In this document: positions 11,496 through 24,745 of the stretch, one piece after another
How the letters are laid out: the number at the start of each line of letters is the position of its first letter
Numbering within the stretch: position 1 is the first letter of the stretch
NCBI GenBank assembly: GCA_032164245.1
Contig: JAVMKO010000003.1
Span: 38,132,890 to 38,196,889, forward strand
DNA length: 64,000 nt
Origin: Sternotherus odoratus
Lineage: Eukaryota > Chordata > Testudines > Kinosternidae
Direction of reading: 5' to 3'
Notes under the pieces: generated by a model
What the model saw: only the letters and a program-made list of their open reading frames with translations
Told to the model about the DNA's origin: nothing
The model's database searches: none
Translations under genes and position numbers: made by a program

Positions 11496-14316
11496 TCATC
11501 AAATTGTACTGTTCTTAGTCTTAAATTGAATGATTATGTGGTGTTAAATATTCAGTACTTCAAACTGTGTTGTGGCAACTGCGGAGTGTCATGTTTTTTA
11601 TGCAAATTATCTATCCCAGATGGCCTCTTTTTAAGGTTTGGATTCATTGTTTCCTACTGTGGACTTTCTTTGATCAGCCTGTTCATATATTCTACTTGTC
11701 TAAAATGGGGAGAAAATAAAAGTTATTTTCTGGGTTATACCATTTATCAATCAGTTTTCTCTTTTACTAGAATTTATTTAAATTCAGTTACTTGTGACAA
11801 TTATGTTAGGTCCTCCTCCTTTTGTGATTAATTAAATGAGATTTTCATGGTGGCAGGAGAATATAGACTCAGGATAAAGAAGATGATTTTTAAAAGGTCC
11901 TTGTATGTCAAAAGCTCTCTCTTCCGATGAGGTACTTGACAGTTCTTCTTGGGTTAGTAGTGCAGATGGTATTTTGCTTTTTCTGTCTTATAATGTAGAG
12001 CACGAAGTGAGAAATTCTGAATTTTATTTTCTTACTGCTGAGCCAAGGTTACCACAATTTCTGTCTTTAAGTGCATGTCTCCTTGGGAGAGTCACTGTGT
12101 AAAAATGGTCCCCCTTACTAAGCAATTTCATTCCTGTTGTGTATTCAGGCTTATACCTATCTTTGTCAATTGACACAACTAGGATTTTTATTATTTTTTT
12201 ACTACTTTTTACTCTTGCTGTTAGCACTGCAGAGCCAAAACAGCTCTGAGAGACTGAGATGGATTTTATTCTGACTCACATCACAACAGAATTGTTAAAT
12301 ATGTTCCTGGGGGAGTGCACTGATGTGTCTTAGGAAGAACTTGTCCTGCAGTTTCATTATTGGCAACGGTGCATGAGCCAGAAATAACATAGAAAAATCC
12401 CAGGTTGAATGGAGTTAAAAAAAACCCCATCTTTCTATTTGTAAACAACAACTTTGACAGGGAGTCATTGAGACACAACAAACTGGAAACCCGACAATAT
12501 TGTTTGTACAGAATACCTTGTCACATTGAACTGCACCTTTCCAACAAAGCAGTGCATGACCTATTAGTATGTCTTGGTAAAAGTCACTTACAACAATTTC
12601 CTTTGTGGCCAGTGAGATTCTACTTAGTACTTCACCATAAAGGTAGGGTCATCTTCAGATGTCTCAACAAATTGTATTATGAATAGAATTCACTTTGTAA
12701 CTTGCATGACTTGTGCCCTCTATAATATCTCCTCCCACCAGTGCATGGTCTCCAGGCAATCTTACAATAATAATCATGAAAGACAGTCTGTAGTAGATAG
12801 CAAGTAGCAATACTCTCTTTGGGAGTTTAAATGAAAGAAGCTTATCTGACCAGAGAACAAGTCTAATGAGGGCTTTTCCTAAACATTTGTTAGTGAGCCG
12901 TGGAATCAGTAAATAGTGATAGGTCTCAAAATAATGGGCAACCTTCATAGTTAAAGCACATCAGAATAGAAGGAGAAGATCACCACTTTTGTTGACTGGT
13001 TGTCAGAGGTCTTGACATTATATGATAATACATCATTGCTTCCTCTTGTGGTGACAGAACACAGAATGAGAGAGAGAATGGGAACAAAGGAAGAAATATA
13101 TCCCAAAGGAACTTTTGCATGCACATACATGTGCAGCTTCCTCACCCATTTCTCAAGATGTAATCATTTAGACTTGATCATGATTGGAGCCTGAATATAG
13201 CATGGGAAGAGGACACCCCTTTGCAAACCATGGGAAACATGTCACTTATAGGGAGCTGACTCTTTTGCAAAATTGTTGCCTAATATTATTAGAATTGATT
13301 TTAAATTCTGATCTTCCTATGGACATTTTAGAAAGACCTCCCTTTTGCTTAAAAAATCTAATTCCACTCAATTTTTTTTAAATCTAGAATTCCATGGTAA
13401 TAAAGAGGTGGCTCTCTTCCCCTCTTCCAAACTAACTTCATTTCCTCAGAGTGCAGTAAAGGAGAGCATCAATCTTCTTCACATGAAGTTTGCAAATGTA
13501 TAGGACTGATTGACTCCTGCTGAGAGAAGGGTAGACTCTCTCTCAGAAAATATGGGGCACAGATGTTTAAATTTCTGACCTGGAACATTCTGTGTTTGGT
13601 TTACTAGTCAGAAAAACACATTTCAGAGGAGGTTCAGGTTTAAACACACAACCCCCCCTCTGGAGTGTTAGTTTTATTCCGGGAGTCTGATTTAGCCAAA
13701 ACAACACAAACTTGGCAGAAAGTTCTGTGTGCATTCCTTCCACACAGTTACAACCAGTTAATGTCAAACCAAAATACCTACTAGAACCCACCCCCCAGCC
13801 TAACTCTTCAGCCAGACACCATTATCATTAGGAAAGGCCAAGTTCATTAAAATAAATGAATATTTGGCTCAAACCCACCTGTAAAAATGTATCAATTCCC
13901 AGGCTTTAGGAGCTCAGAATGGAATCCCTTGATCACTTTTCCAGGTGTTGTCTCCCCACCTGGAAGTTTTCAGATGTCTGGTGAATATGAAAGCACCAAT
14001 ATCTTTCATTTGAGAAAACAAGCTAAACATATTTACCTAATAAAATTAAATTAGCAAAATCCAGTGTATCAAGGCTATGGCTTAGCTCAGAGTCTCAGTT
14101 AAATGCCTGACATCCCAAAACATTACAAACAATCCCCTCCCAGCTAAACTTCACTCATGAATTCATGGGCATGGGGTTACCGGAAGCTTTTCTCAGTCTG
14201 TCTGTTGCAGTCCAGTGAAGTGTCCCTCCAATAACTTCCTGCTCCAATCCTCTTTTGCCAGTTCAGATTTAAGATGTCTGTCTGGGATCAGAGTCCACTC
14301 TATACAAGCTCTAAAA
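11496..14316. other. Unassigned sequence
   Basis: No gene, LINE or clear MITE was recognised over 2.8 kb. ORFs are all below 102 codons and none shows a domain. Confidence 0.4.
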
Positions 14317-14665
14317 ACATGATACTCAGACCTCAGTGGTTCAGGAAAAAAATTAGTGATCAACATTACCCAAAAGAGCCACAGTCGTGTGAATTAATTG
14401 TTTAATTTACTATAATGCTATATATTCATATTTAAACAGGGGAAATATGTAGTTTATAATATTATTCTAAAGCAAAATGACTGAGCAAGTATTATTATTT
14501 TATCAGCTACACTTGGTTAATCACATAGTAAAAGCATCCTGATTGGTTAATAGCTTAGATAGGTTAATAGTTAAATCACAGTGTTTTAACATGTGCTGCA
14601 AAGACCTGCAGGAGACACATTAAAGAACCACTTGCAGCTCTCGAGCTTCAGTCTGAGTATCACTG
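14317..14665. mobile_element. MITE, hAT-like, about 349 bp
   Basis: The ends form an inverted repeat: the left end has 'tgatactcagacctcag' and the reverse complement of the right end has 'cagtgatactcagactgaag'. Flanking bases are 'ctctaaaa' on the left and 'ctctagaa' on the right, a 7/8 match consistent with a decayed 8-bp hAT target duplication. The interior is AT-rich and noncoding. Confidence 0.6.
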
Positions 14666-17334
14666 CTCTAGAACCTCTGGGCAGGAAATCCAAAGCAAAG
14701 CAGTATCCCTGGACAGATCCTGAAGTCTCTTGGACAGACTCTTCTCTCTTACACAACTACATTTACAATCACCATTTAATGAAATTTTCAAAAACAGCAC
14801 ACAAATAATACATCATAAAATACTGTATAGTACCACACTGGGTAAAATTATGTCAGTCCAGGCTGCTAAAGCTATCGTTTCCCTTTTCTCCTATAGGGGG
14901 AGCAGAGAGATTATCTTCCTTTTATGTCTTCTAGCATAGAGTTTATACACAGAACTGGGCGGACAAAGGTGATTCCATTTCATGGAGGATTTCCACATTC
15001 CAAAATCTGGTTTTGTTCCAGTTCAGAACAAAACCCAAAGATATCAAAATTCTCCACAAAACAGAATGGATCTCTTGCTCCAAAGCAATCTGTCTGGTAG
15101 GCTGTCCCAGACTTGAAGCACCTGGAACACTAGGGTCCTCACCTCAGGCAGGCTACCTCTGAACTGTGGTCCCTGAGAGCATGGGCTGCTGAGGAGCCAT
15201 GAACCTGGAAGCCTGGGTTTGCCAGGGGGCTGCTGAGCAGCTGGGCAGGGAAACTGGCAGGAAACCACATAGTTTGCAATGGAAACGTGCCTGGCAAGGC
15301 TGAGTTCCACAGGAACTTCATTAAAATCAAACCATTCCTGCACAACTTTTCAATTTTGTTGAATTTTGACAAATCCAAAGAAAAATGTTTTGTTGGATTT
15401 TTTCTGATAAAGTTTGCTTACTTATGGCAGACTCTGCTTCTATTTTCCCAGAGCTCCTTATCCTGGCATAAGGTCCCCAAACCCTTTATGTTTCTCTGCC
15501 AGCTCCTCTTTAGGTGTTAAATAGATGTACCTGTCTATTGTTAGATCCTGGCTGGGATTTCCCCCTTTCCTCCCCTCAGCTAAATCTGAATCCCACTTGC
15601 AGTTAACCTAAAGCCCCAAGCTGCTGTGTGACTTCATGAGGCTTCCTACTAGGGGTGGCATTGGATTTTTGCAGCAGGGCTTTGCAGAGTCCTCCCTTAC
15701 CAAGGGAAACAAAAACATCTGCGTGCCCTGTAATTATAAGATAATGAACAAGATCTGGAAATGGAATCAATCTTTCAACAGCAGAGTACAGATCCTCAGT
15801 AATAAGGCTATCACAAAAAATGGTCAACATTTTCAGACTTGGGTTCCTGAATTTATGCCACTGAATCCAGAGCTAGATTTATTTAAAAAGGATGGTTTGA
15901 TTTTCAGGTGTGCTAACTACCTCTGACTCTGGCTGGAGCTGGAGCTGGAAGTTAAATGCTCTTGCAACCATTCCTTAAAAATAGAGACTTGGGACATCCA
16001 TTGATTCTTTTTTCTCCCCAGGAACTTCTGTTAACTTTCATTAAAATTTTCAAACCTGAGTGCCTTAAATTAAGCTCCTAAAACCATACTTTGCTATCTA
16101 TGTGTGTATTTTGTGATTGTGTAACACTGTGTCCCTGTTTGCGCTTTGTCTCCAAAAGTTATTTAAAAACCACACCATTTATTTATGATTATTCTCTTAG
16201 TAGTCTGCATTTGTGAAAAATTATAGTAAAAGGAGCTACAAGTCACACTAGATGACAATGGATTATTTCTGTCTAAATATTTTAGGCTTAGATTGCTGAA
16301 ATGGATGTGAGAATACAATTCTATTTGTTATTCTTAACTATATGAGTATTATACAGTTACATTGGTTGGTAGGTCTGCTGTAGATAAGTTTGTCTTGATA
16401 TTTCAATTAAAACTTGTGTACATTTTTAAAAATCCGATATGAATGTTGGTTTGACTCATTGAAGCTTTTTTTAAATTTAAAGTGAAAACTCCATTATTTT
16501 ATTTGAGTTGGAACATCGCAAAATGTTATCAGGAAATTTCCTTTCTCTTAAAACAAAGAGAGTATAGAATTTAAAACCTACAGTTTCCACATACTCTTCA
16601 GACAAGCAGAAAAGTACCTTTAAGGGCCTTCTTTTCATTACAGACATCAGTTACATCAAGTGTTCAACAAAATGTTGTGTTTTTACTTAATTATTTATGA
16701 AGTTTCTTCTGAAAATTCTGGTTATATTTACAGTGAAAACATTTTGTTATAGTAACGTTTAACACCAAAGCTATGAAAATATAAAAATCCCATTAAACTG
16801 AAATGAGACAAAAACACAAAGGAACATGAAACTGCTAAATTAGGGCTTAATTCTATCCTTTGTTATTGCAAGACATATTTTTTCAAGTATTAACTTGCGT
16901 AGTGGTTTGGGACCACCTGTCAAAGTTCAATGAGCAAATTTAATGTAAGTTTTTTAAAATTAAAATTTAATACATGCTATCAGAAGCAGCCTTAGGTGGT
17001 CATTCTACAAGTGGAAGGAGAGAGATCTATATGCTGAATGGTCTCTGCACCCATGCCATATAGAAGAGCGAACTCTTGCACACTAACGCGTACTCAGGAG
17101 AGTACATATTCATCAATGACTGTGCACAGAGATTATTCTCTGCATATCTTTTTTTAGAGAGGAAACCTTCCTGTTAGTGTCTTATATACAGGAATATTCC
17201 AGGGAAATAAAGCTAACCTCCCCAGTTAATCAGAGTTCCCCAAGGTCCTGCTGCTCAGAAAATGAGTGGTTTAGCACTCAGTTCTGAGTTAAAGATTAAT
17301 AATAGGTTTAATATGTGTGAAAATTTGAATCACG
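14666..17334. other. Unassigned sequence with one possible palindromic repeat
   Basis: No gene was recognised. Between about 14985 and 15400 the two ends contain pieces of opposite orientation rich in 'caaaac' and 'gttttg' (for example 'ccagttcagaacaaaaccc' and 'aaatgttttgttggattttt'), suggesting a worn palindromic repeat around a GC-richer core at 15050-15300. Boundaries could not be fixed. Confidence 0.35.
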
Positions 17335-17905
17335 GGGTGTCAGCCACACACAAGATTTGAAGGGGTTATGTTGGCCAGATGGGCCAATTAACTGCTCAGG
17401 TTTGCACCTGGAGGAGGGGCCAGGAAGCAGGAATTAATTAGGTGAGGGTCAGCTGGACCGGGATGGGAGGAGCCTGTATAAAGCACAGGAACTAAGAGCA
17501 GAAGGGGAGTGCAGGAAGTAGTCTTCAGTCACTCCCTCAGAGACGGGAGGTGGGTTTTGGACTACAGTTACTCCCTGGAAGGAAGCAGTTTGTGTTGGTA
17601 AACCCAGAGGGTGGGAGGGAGAATCAGAAAGGCTCAGGGAAAAGCAGCCAGGCACAGGCTAGTCCAGACCTTGGCTTCTGATGAGGGGGCTCCTGAGCTG
17701 AAGCCTGAAGTAGAAGGTGGGCCCGGTTTTCACCACCAGCCACTGGAGAAGTGGCTCACACTAGGCAGGGGAGAGCAGTCTGGGGAGGAAGAAACACACA
17801 TGATCTGGCTGAAGGGATAAATTGCAAAGAAAGAGCACCGGGAGTTGCAGAAACAGGTGAGGAGACTGCCAGAGGAGGGCACAGCATCCGTATATGAGGT
17901 CTAAT
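17335..17905 (+). mobile_element. Possible retroviral LTR, old
   Basis: A GC-richer island in AT-rich DNA contains a TATA-like box (tataaag at 17477) followed by 'agcagaaggggagtgcagga', the same general layout (promoter, then purine-rich R/U5) as the two LTRs at 50-51.6 kb. No clear TG...CA ends or target duplication were established. Annotated only as LTR-like; the ORFs in it are incidental. Confidence 0.3.
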
Positions 17906-18766
17906 TTAATCTTATATATCTATGTACTTCTGTAGGACCAATCATCTTATTATCTGAATACCCTTGATGCAGACTTTGTCTTCCCTTTTGCTGTAGCACA
18001 TTTTAGCACTATAAATATTAATAATATTTTATGCGGTAGTGTCACTTACAGCTTTTTATCTCAAGTATATACTTTCTAGAAGTATTTAACTTAGAATATC
18101 CAAGTAATCATTAGGTAAAAGGTAATAACTCTCTTTTGTTTATGGAGTGAAATCGGTGTGATGCTAAATTCCTTAGGTTGGTGTTATAGCTTGCAATGGA
18201 TGGTCTCTCAAGATAAGAAAAATAAGTTTGTCCCCCTAAGGTGGGATGTTTGGTGGACAGCTCACAGCTGTCTATTTCCCATTCTGTACACCCGGGATTT
18301 TTTGTTTGTTTGGTTGGGAGAATTGATTTGTTAAAGAGGCACTAAGCTTCTCTTACTCTATTTTGATGTATGGTCGATGGACCTGGCTCTCTTTACAAAA
18401 AAACTGTTGTGCACCATTCAGTATTAAAATCATTGCCTTGTACAAAGAATTGATGTGGGTAATCAGAGTACAAGTTGTGCTTCATGTATCATCTTTTTCA
18501 GTCCAATGAGAAAACGGGTTGTCTCGTTTCTAGTTTCATTTTTGTAATTGCAAATATTGCTGTGGGGTTGGTTCTCAAAACTCAAAGTCCATAAATCTTC
18601 ACATCATTGTGAAACTCGTACTTGTCAAGATGCTTAGGAGATTTCAAGTTTGAGGTTCAGAATTTCAGTGATTAAGCCACCAATGGACCATCTGCTCAGC
18701 ACGTCTTTTTCTGGAGTCTCCTGTTTTGACATCCACAGCTGTGATATCATTGTAAATCTTCAGTAA
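17906..18766. other. Unassigned sequence
   Basis: AT-rich, with no recognisable gene or repeat. Confidence 0.4.
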
Positions 18767-18774
18767 GGCCTGCT

Positions 18775-18921
18775 CAGTGCTTAATTTGTGCCAGGACTGA
18801 GCGTTGGCACCTCTAGGCTTGGCAGCTCATAACCCTGGCACTTTTAGGCTTGCTCAATTAGTTATGAATGTAAAAAAATTGCTTGAGCACCTGTACCTTT
18901 TTCAACACAAATTAAACATTG
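18775..18921. mobile_element. hAT-like MITE, family A copy 1 (147 bp)
   Basis: Starts 'cagtgcttaatttgtgcca' and ends 'acaaattaaacattg', an inverted repeat of about 14 bp. Flanks are 'ggcctgct' (18767-18774) and 'ggcctgat' (18922-18929), a 7/8 match to an 8-bp target duplication. Two more diverged copies of the same family lie at 41056-41234 and 62972-63128. Noncoding. Confidence 0.7.
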
Positions 18922-18929
18922 GGCCTGAT

Positions 18930-20774
18930 CTCTCTGGAGGAGGTGTGACCTCCTTGGTGGAATGTGCAGAGTACTGTATATCTTCTCTGACTGAAGTTTT
19001 CTCTTTTATGAAGTTTCCACTTTATTTCTTTGCTGAAATGTTAATTTGAATTTTCCTGGAGGTATGTAACGGGGCTCCAGATCATCTAATGCTTTATAAA
19101 CTGATTTGATCAGGCTATTTTACATCAGTATAAAAGTCATTTGAGTAATACATTTTCCTATACAGTAGTTATAGCTTAGCTCAACACCAACAGGACAAAA
19201 CAACTGTATTGCATATGCAATCTTTACATGAGTACCTGTTTTTTTTAGACTTATTTGAGTTATATGCTGGAATGACGGACTATACTCAATGTTGATTTGA
19301 CAGTACATACACAAACCAATGAAAAAATATTTCCATCAATAATACTTGAAATTTACAAAGGAAAACTAAGAAATGCTGCTTGAGAACCTAGAGTTTGATT
19401 TAAAGCTGTTTACTTTGTACATTTTGACATGTGATGTTGACAATTTGTGATTAAATGGTTATAAAGCATTCACTTTTGGAATCTTACTGAGTACTTCCAT
19501 GAAATAATTGTCTGACCTCTCTCCATAATTTCACACAACTGTGAAAATTGAAATCAATAACTTCAAAAATGCTTAAAATAAACATCTTATGTGTCAAAAT
19601 TATAAAAAATAAAATAAAAAGGATTTTGCCAACCAATTATAACGCAACTGTTTTCTTTCCGTTGGACAATTAAGTTTTCAGCTGTTGATGTAACGAGTAT
19701 CTCATATTATATATCTGCTTCTGATTCTTTTCCTGTTTCAGTGTTTACTTGAACACTGATTTGTATTTAATAAAAGGTTTTCTGTGTACCCCCTAAGTGT
19801 GACCTTTGTGATAAGCATAAAAGAACAGCTGTTTCTTCAATATGTTTCTGTGAAAGAAAACCATACAAGGTGAGATTCCAGTGGTACCTCCACTACTCTC
19901 ATTCAAATAACATTTAAAGATAATTGTTTGGGGAGGATGTGAAGAATAAAGTACTTTTTTTCCACATCTTGTGGGAATGTCCAAAAGAAGGACCATTCTG
20001 GTTGTTTCCTATGTTTTATTTTTAAATTACCTGGATGCAGATTTCCTCTACACCCTATAATAGTATTCAAAGGCTATCCCAATGCAAGGGTTTACCTAGT
20101 TAAAAACACCAGGATTGCCTCATCTCCTGATTTCAGTGAAATACTTTTTAGAGGGTCCAATCTGATGACCACTGAAGTTAATGGGAGTCTTTCCACTGAC
20201 ATCAGTGGCTTTGGAATGCCTGAATCAGAAAGCTCTGGGATTAAATTGTAATGCACAAACTCATGTATAATAATACAGGGCCTAGTGATTTCTATATGTT
20301 TGACTGCTTTTCTTGGAATGTAAACCGAGTAATTCTTCAACATCTAGGAGACTCCATAAATTGAAATGTTTCACTTTGTTATGTTATATGTAAAATATTC
20401 TCCTGGTATATTAGCAAATCTTCTGTTTGTCTTTGAATTTTTCCTGGTCTTATTTGTCTCTGTTGAATTGATGCAGATACTCACTGTAGTGCCATAGCTG
20501 CTGTGTCTCTCCCATACTGTTTTGTATGGTTATGTTAAGACAATGAAAAAAAGAGGTCCTCATTAGTATGGTTTCCTTCATAGCTCTTGAAAGAGTTGTT
20601 GTTTACCATACAGAGCACCCCTGACACCATCTAATTGTTACAAAGCATCCTTTAAAAGTGAATATAATAGATGATTGTTGAACACTAAGTATTCAACTTA
20701 CTGTAATAGAGACAATTCAAACTGGACAGCAAGATACCAAACTTCATACGACCCAAATTGCAGCAAACAATGGA
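18930..20774. other. Unassigned sequence with one palindromic repeat
   Basis: No gene was seen. At about 20150-20220 there is a palindromic unit built on 'actgaagttaatgggagtc' and its mirror 'ccactgacatcagtggc', a type common as dispersed repeats in reptile genomes. Confidence 0.4.
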
Positions 20775-21395
20775 TTTCAGAGTTTTAGCCACTAGTGTAT
20801 ATTGGAATTGACTATCCTTGAACCACATTTTGCTCAATCAGCTTGTGGAAACTGTATCAGAAGTTTCTACCAGAGACCCAATGTGGAATTATCAACCTGT
20901 ATATCAGGTTGGAGCACCACAGACATGTTTTTTGTTGTGAGACAGATTTACGCAAAATGTACTGAACAAAACATGGAACTGAATGCTTTCTGGATCTTAA
21001 AAAAGAGTTCAATACTATGTGAGCAGAAATGGCCTCTGGCAAATTCTAGGACAGTTTGGCTGCTCCACCAAATTTGTTATCTTACATCAATTCCATGAAG
21101 ATATGACTGGTAAAATACACACACATGGTGTCCTTTCTAAACCATTTCCCATATCTAATGGGCTTGAGACAAGGCTGTGTGATGACACTGAATCACTTTA
21201 GGTTTCTTCTTTGCAGCTGTTCTGAATTATGCAATGAATAACCTACTAAAGGGCACCAATTTAAGACACAGAGCTGATGGAAAACTCTTCAGTCTCCAAA
21301 GGTGTCCTAGAAGGACACATGCTCTAGAAGAACTTATGTGAAGCCTTTTTTGAGGATAATTGCATATGATGATGATATAATGCAGCAATGATAAC
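20775..21395 (+). pseudogene. Non-LTR retrotransposon RT fragment (RTE-like, family 1)
   Basis: Across shifting plus-strand frames the translation follows a LINE reverse transcriptase. 'STTDMFFVVRQI...KCTEQNMEL' (20910-20985) matches the segment before the first catalytic Asp region. 'FGCSTKFVILHQFHEDM' and 'LSKPFPISNGL' (21050-21170) match the 'NG(V/L)xQGC' region. 'DGKLFSLQR' near 21275 precedes the expected ADD region, where only a decayed GAT repeat remains near 21365. The position where 'AFD' should stand is frameshifted. It is 5' and 3' truncated. I do not assign a clade firmly. It ends where the PLE dimer at 21408 begins. Confidence 0.6.
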
Positions 21396-21407
21396 ATCCT
21401 TTATGAA

Positions 21408-21559
21408 TAAAACGAGGAAGACTTTGTAGCATCTTAGAGACTAACCAGTTTATTTCAGCATAAGCTTTCGTGGGCTATAGCTCACTTACATCCAATTAGG
21501 TGCTACAAAGTCTTCCTCGTTTTATTTACGGATACAGACTAACACAGCTGCTAATCTTA
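21408..21559. mobile_element. Minimal Penelope-like inverted dimer, 152 bp, with target duplication
   Basis: The left part (to about 21497) is a PLE end in minus orientation. The right part (21498-21559) is the same end in plus orientation, so the two halves form an inverted pair joined head-to-head. Matching arms are 'gaggaagactttgtagca' and 'tgctacaaagtcttcctc'. The unit is flanked by 'atcctttatgaa' (21396-21407) and 'atactttatgaa' (21560-21571), an 11/12 direct repeat consistent with a target duplication. The minus half includes a hammerhead-like core at 21459-21492. It has no coding sequence. Confidence 0.7.
21459..21492 (-). ncRNA. Hammerhead-like motif, damaged
   Basis: On the minus strand the GAAA box and stem II (GTGAGC/GCCCAC) are intact, but the CTGATGA box reads as 'GGATGTA', so catalysis is not expected. 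Confidence 0.35.
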
Positions 21560-21599
21560 ATACTTTATGAAATTACTTATGAGTCCGATATCTGTTTAG

Positions 21600-24500
21600 A
21601 ATTTTGTTCTGAAAGAAACACAAAAGCAGAGAACTGGATATATTCTGGGCACAATATGCCAGATATTATCCCACCTGTCAGAAGAAATGGAGGTATTTAG
21701 CTCTTTAGCACATTTTTCCTTTATGATATATTCAGTAGGACAAATCAAGGAGTTCAGCCAAAATGTTTTTGTCCAACATACTTTTTAAGGTGCACTTCAA
21801 GTGGAGTATTATTTGTGACCTGCCAACATTTTCCCATTTCTTATATAATTTTGAGTTGAAGCTTATTGTAGAAAGGACATTGCTCTATTGATAGCTGGTA
21901 TTTATCATGAAGACATGTGAAGGAGGCTAAAGTTGTAAGTTCAATAATATCTCTTATGATTAATATGCCCTTGGTTAGCCAGTTGGATTTGAGTGTCAAG
22001 ATGTTAGCAAATTTAAATCAGGGGTTATTCCAGATTGGCATAGAAAGCATTGGTGAGATTAAAAGAGGTAATGAACCTAATTTTTCTGAAGACCATTCAA
22101 AGAAGAGGTAAGAGGCATTTTTCCTTTAAGTTTTAAAAATGGAAGTGCAGAGAGAGAATTAATTTAAATTTAATTTTAACTAATTTTTATTCAATCTCAA
22201 ATACTGGAGTTTGGAAAAAGTTGGTGGGATGGAACCATTTGTTAAAAATCTTAATTGAAAAGCCTGGTGATACAAGTACAAATCAGGTAGATAATAATCC
22301 CACCAACCCATATGGCCATGATTTCTTGAGTAGTTTATGGGATAACCGTGATGTCTTTATATTCCATAAAAGATATTTTACAACTGTCTTTAGTCTTGTG
22401 AAAGCTGAAGAAGGCAATTTAGGTGGAATTAAGCTAAACATAGATATTAATCTTGATCCTACATTTGTCTGAATAGCTTCTACCTATCCCAATAAAGATA
22501 CTGGTAGTGAACAGCATTTCTCCATGTCTTTTTGTCACTGTCTGAATATGACATCCATATTTGAAGATACTAGCTTTGATAAATCAGAGCACAATCTGAT
22601 GCCTAAGTAGGCTATCTCTGTGAACGAATTAAAGAAAATTGATTGAGGTGGATTTGGTTTAAGAGAAATATCCATTGTTGAGACTTGTTCCAGTTTATTC
22701 AAAATCCTTATATCACACCGAAGTAGTTTACTGCAGATAGTAGCAGGAATTGAAGAAAAGAGATTTTTGAGAATGAGCAGAATATCTGTATATAGGCTAA
22801 TCTTGTACTCTTTATCCTGGATGGTAATTCCTTCAGTAGAGCCTGTGTCTGATATATGCTGCTAGTAATTCCATGGCTATATCAAGTTGTCGAAGTGAAA
22901 GAGAGCATTCCTCAATTTAACCAAAGAGAGGAGGAGATAAGAGGCGGGGATGATTTGTAAATAATATCAAGTCATATCAGAAATTTAGGCCCAAATCCTA
23001 ATTTTCTCAGGATTGCTTATAGATATGGCCATTCCACTCAACTGAAGGGCTTTTCAGCATCTAATGATAGGATAGCAACTGGAGCATCAGTTGTTTGTGC
23101 CTGGTGGATTAAGTGGAATACTTTCTGAGTATGGTATGTTGCTAATCTGCCACCCACCTGGTCCCCCTGAATGACTGATGGAAATATTGTTTGTGTGAAG
23201 TGAGAATCTTTGTCCATATTTTATGATTTGTATTCAATAGAGATGAGATGGTAATTGCCAAAATGACAAACTGTCCTTGTGGTGTTTTTTGGAATTAGGA
23301 TAATTGTCACCACCCTCACGTCCCATGACATTATTCCTTTGGTAAATATTTCATTATGGACTTCTGACATTATTGGTACTAATTAATTGATAAATGTATT
23401 ATACATTTTTGTTGGAAGAAACCATTGCACTTAGGTGCTTTGCCGGAGTTGAACAAGCCAATTGCCTCCTTAACTTTTGGTGGCGTGATACTTTCCTCCA
23501 TATAATTACTCTGAAGTAGCAAAAATGTATTTAGGGGGTAGTTCCTCCATGAATTGGTCAAATAGATTTAAATTGGACTCACCATGAAATATGTAGGCTC
23601 TTATGAGTCCCTTTAAATTATCTGTTAATTTTATAAGGCTCCAATACAGATGTCCTGTAGCAATGAGGATATAGTGTTACAGGGTAAAGCCATTTTAATT
23701 TTACTCACTAGAAATTTGTCTGAATCATTCACCCATTCATAGTGCCTCTGTTTAACCCTATTAAGCATAAATTCAGTCTGGGTGGACATACATTAATTGT
23801 ATTGGTATTCTGACATAATGAGAGCATGTGGCAGCTCACTATTCTGAAGATCTTCTGTATATTTTTTTCCAATCTTAGCAATCATCTCTGCCACACAATT
23901 AAGAACTTGCTTCCTTTCTTCTGTTCAGATGCAAATTGTATGCATTCTCCCTGTAAGCCTTCAGTGTTTCCCCTAAAGTTGTAGTAGAGGAGATTGTATT
24001 TATATTTTTCTTCAAAACAATATTATATTTTCTTCGTCAGGAATGGATGTTTTAATCACGTGAAGAAATTTAGGGTCTTTAGTTAGATTTGAGTTTAACT
24101 TTCATTCTGAAGATCTTATAGCGCTACAACCAGAATCTATGTGAAGAGAAGGTGGAGCATAAACAAAGATGACAATATTATAGACTTCTGCCCTAGACAT
24201 GCAGACGCTAGCACCTTAAATATAATAAAAAAATCTAATCTGTACTAGGAGGCATGAACTATGAAGAAATGCGTGTAGTCACGCTTTGTAGCATGAGTCA
24301 GTCTCCAAATATGCACTACACCATTATCCTTCCATAGGGATAATGGATGATTTGCAGAAGCCTGAGATTTTCATCTAGAACATTGAGATTTGTCTGATAC
24401 TGTCCGTTACAGTGACCCAGTCTTCTCCTATTACCACTGGGACATCACCGCTATTGGTAATAATGTCAGTTACTTCTGTGATAAAGGGTGTATTCCAACC

Positions 24501-24745
24501 ACTCGGATTATGTACATTTCCCTGAATTAATCTCTTAGTATTGAAAATCCCAGTTGAAAGAAAGGTGATATTCATATTCCAACCATAGTTTTTTAATTCT
24601 GTCTGCATCTTCATTACTTACATTCATCTTCTGAAAGAAAGCTACATGTCCTCCATTTGATTTTAAGTTCCTCAAAGTTTTGAGTTAGAGTTTATAAAAA
24701 ATCAGTGATTGTTCAGCTGCTAATTGATGTACAATAGATTGACAG
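21600..24745 (-). pseudogene. L1-type ORF2 remnant (endonuclease and reverse transcriptase)
   Basis: Recognisable minus-strand blocks are: APE-type endonuclease 'LKSNGGHVAFFQKMNVS' (near 24670, cf. 'LKADIVFLQETH') and 'GDVPVVIGEDW' (near 24430, cf. 'GGDFN', with the Asp-Asn changed); RT domain 0-1 'ITPPKVKEAIGLFNSGKAPK' (near 23440); the catalytic YADD position read as 'YTDILLILKN' (near 22790); and the post-RT 'EIAYLGIRLCSDLSKL' (near 22600). The changed catalytic residues and many stops show a dead copy. Frames change repeatedly, so only the extent is given. Confidence 0.7.
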
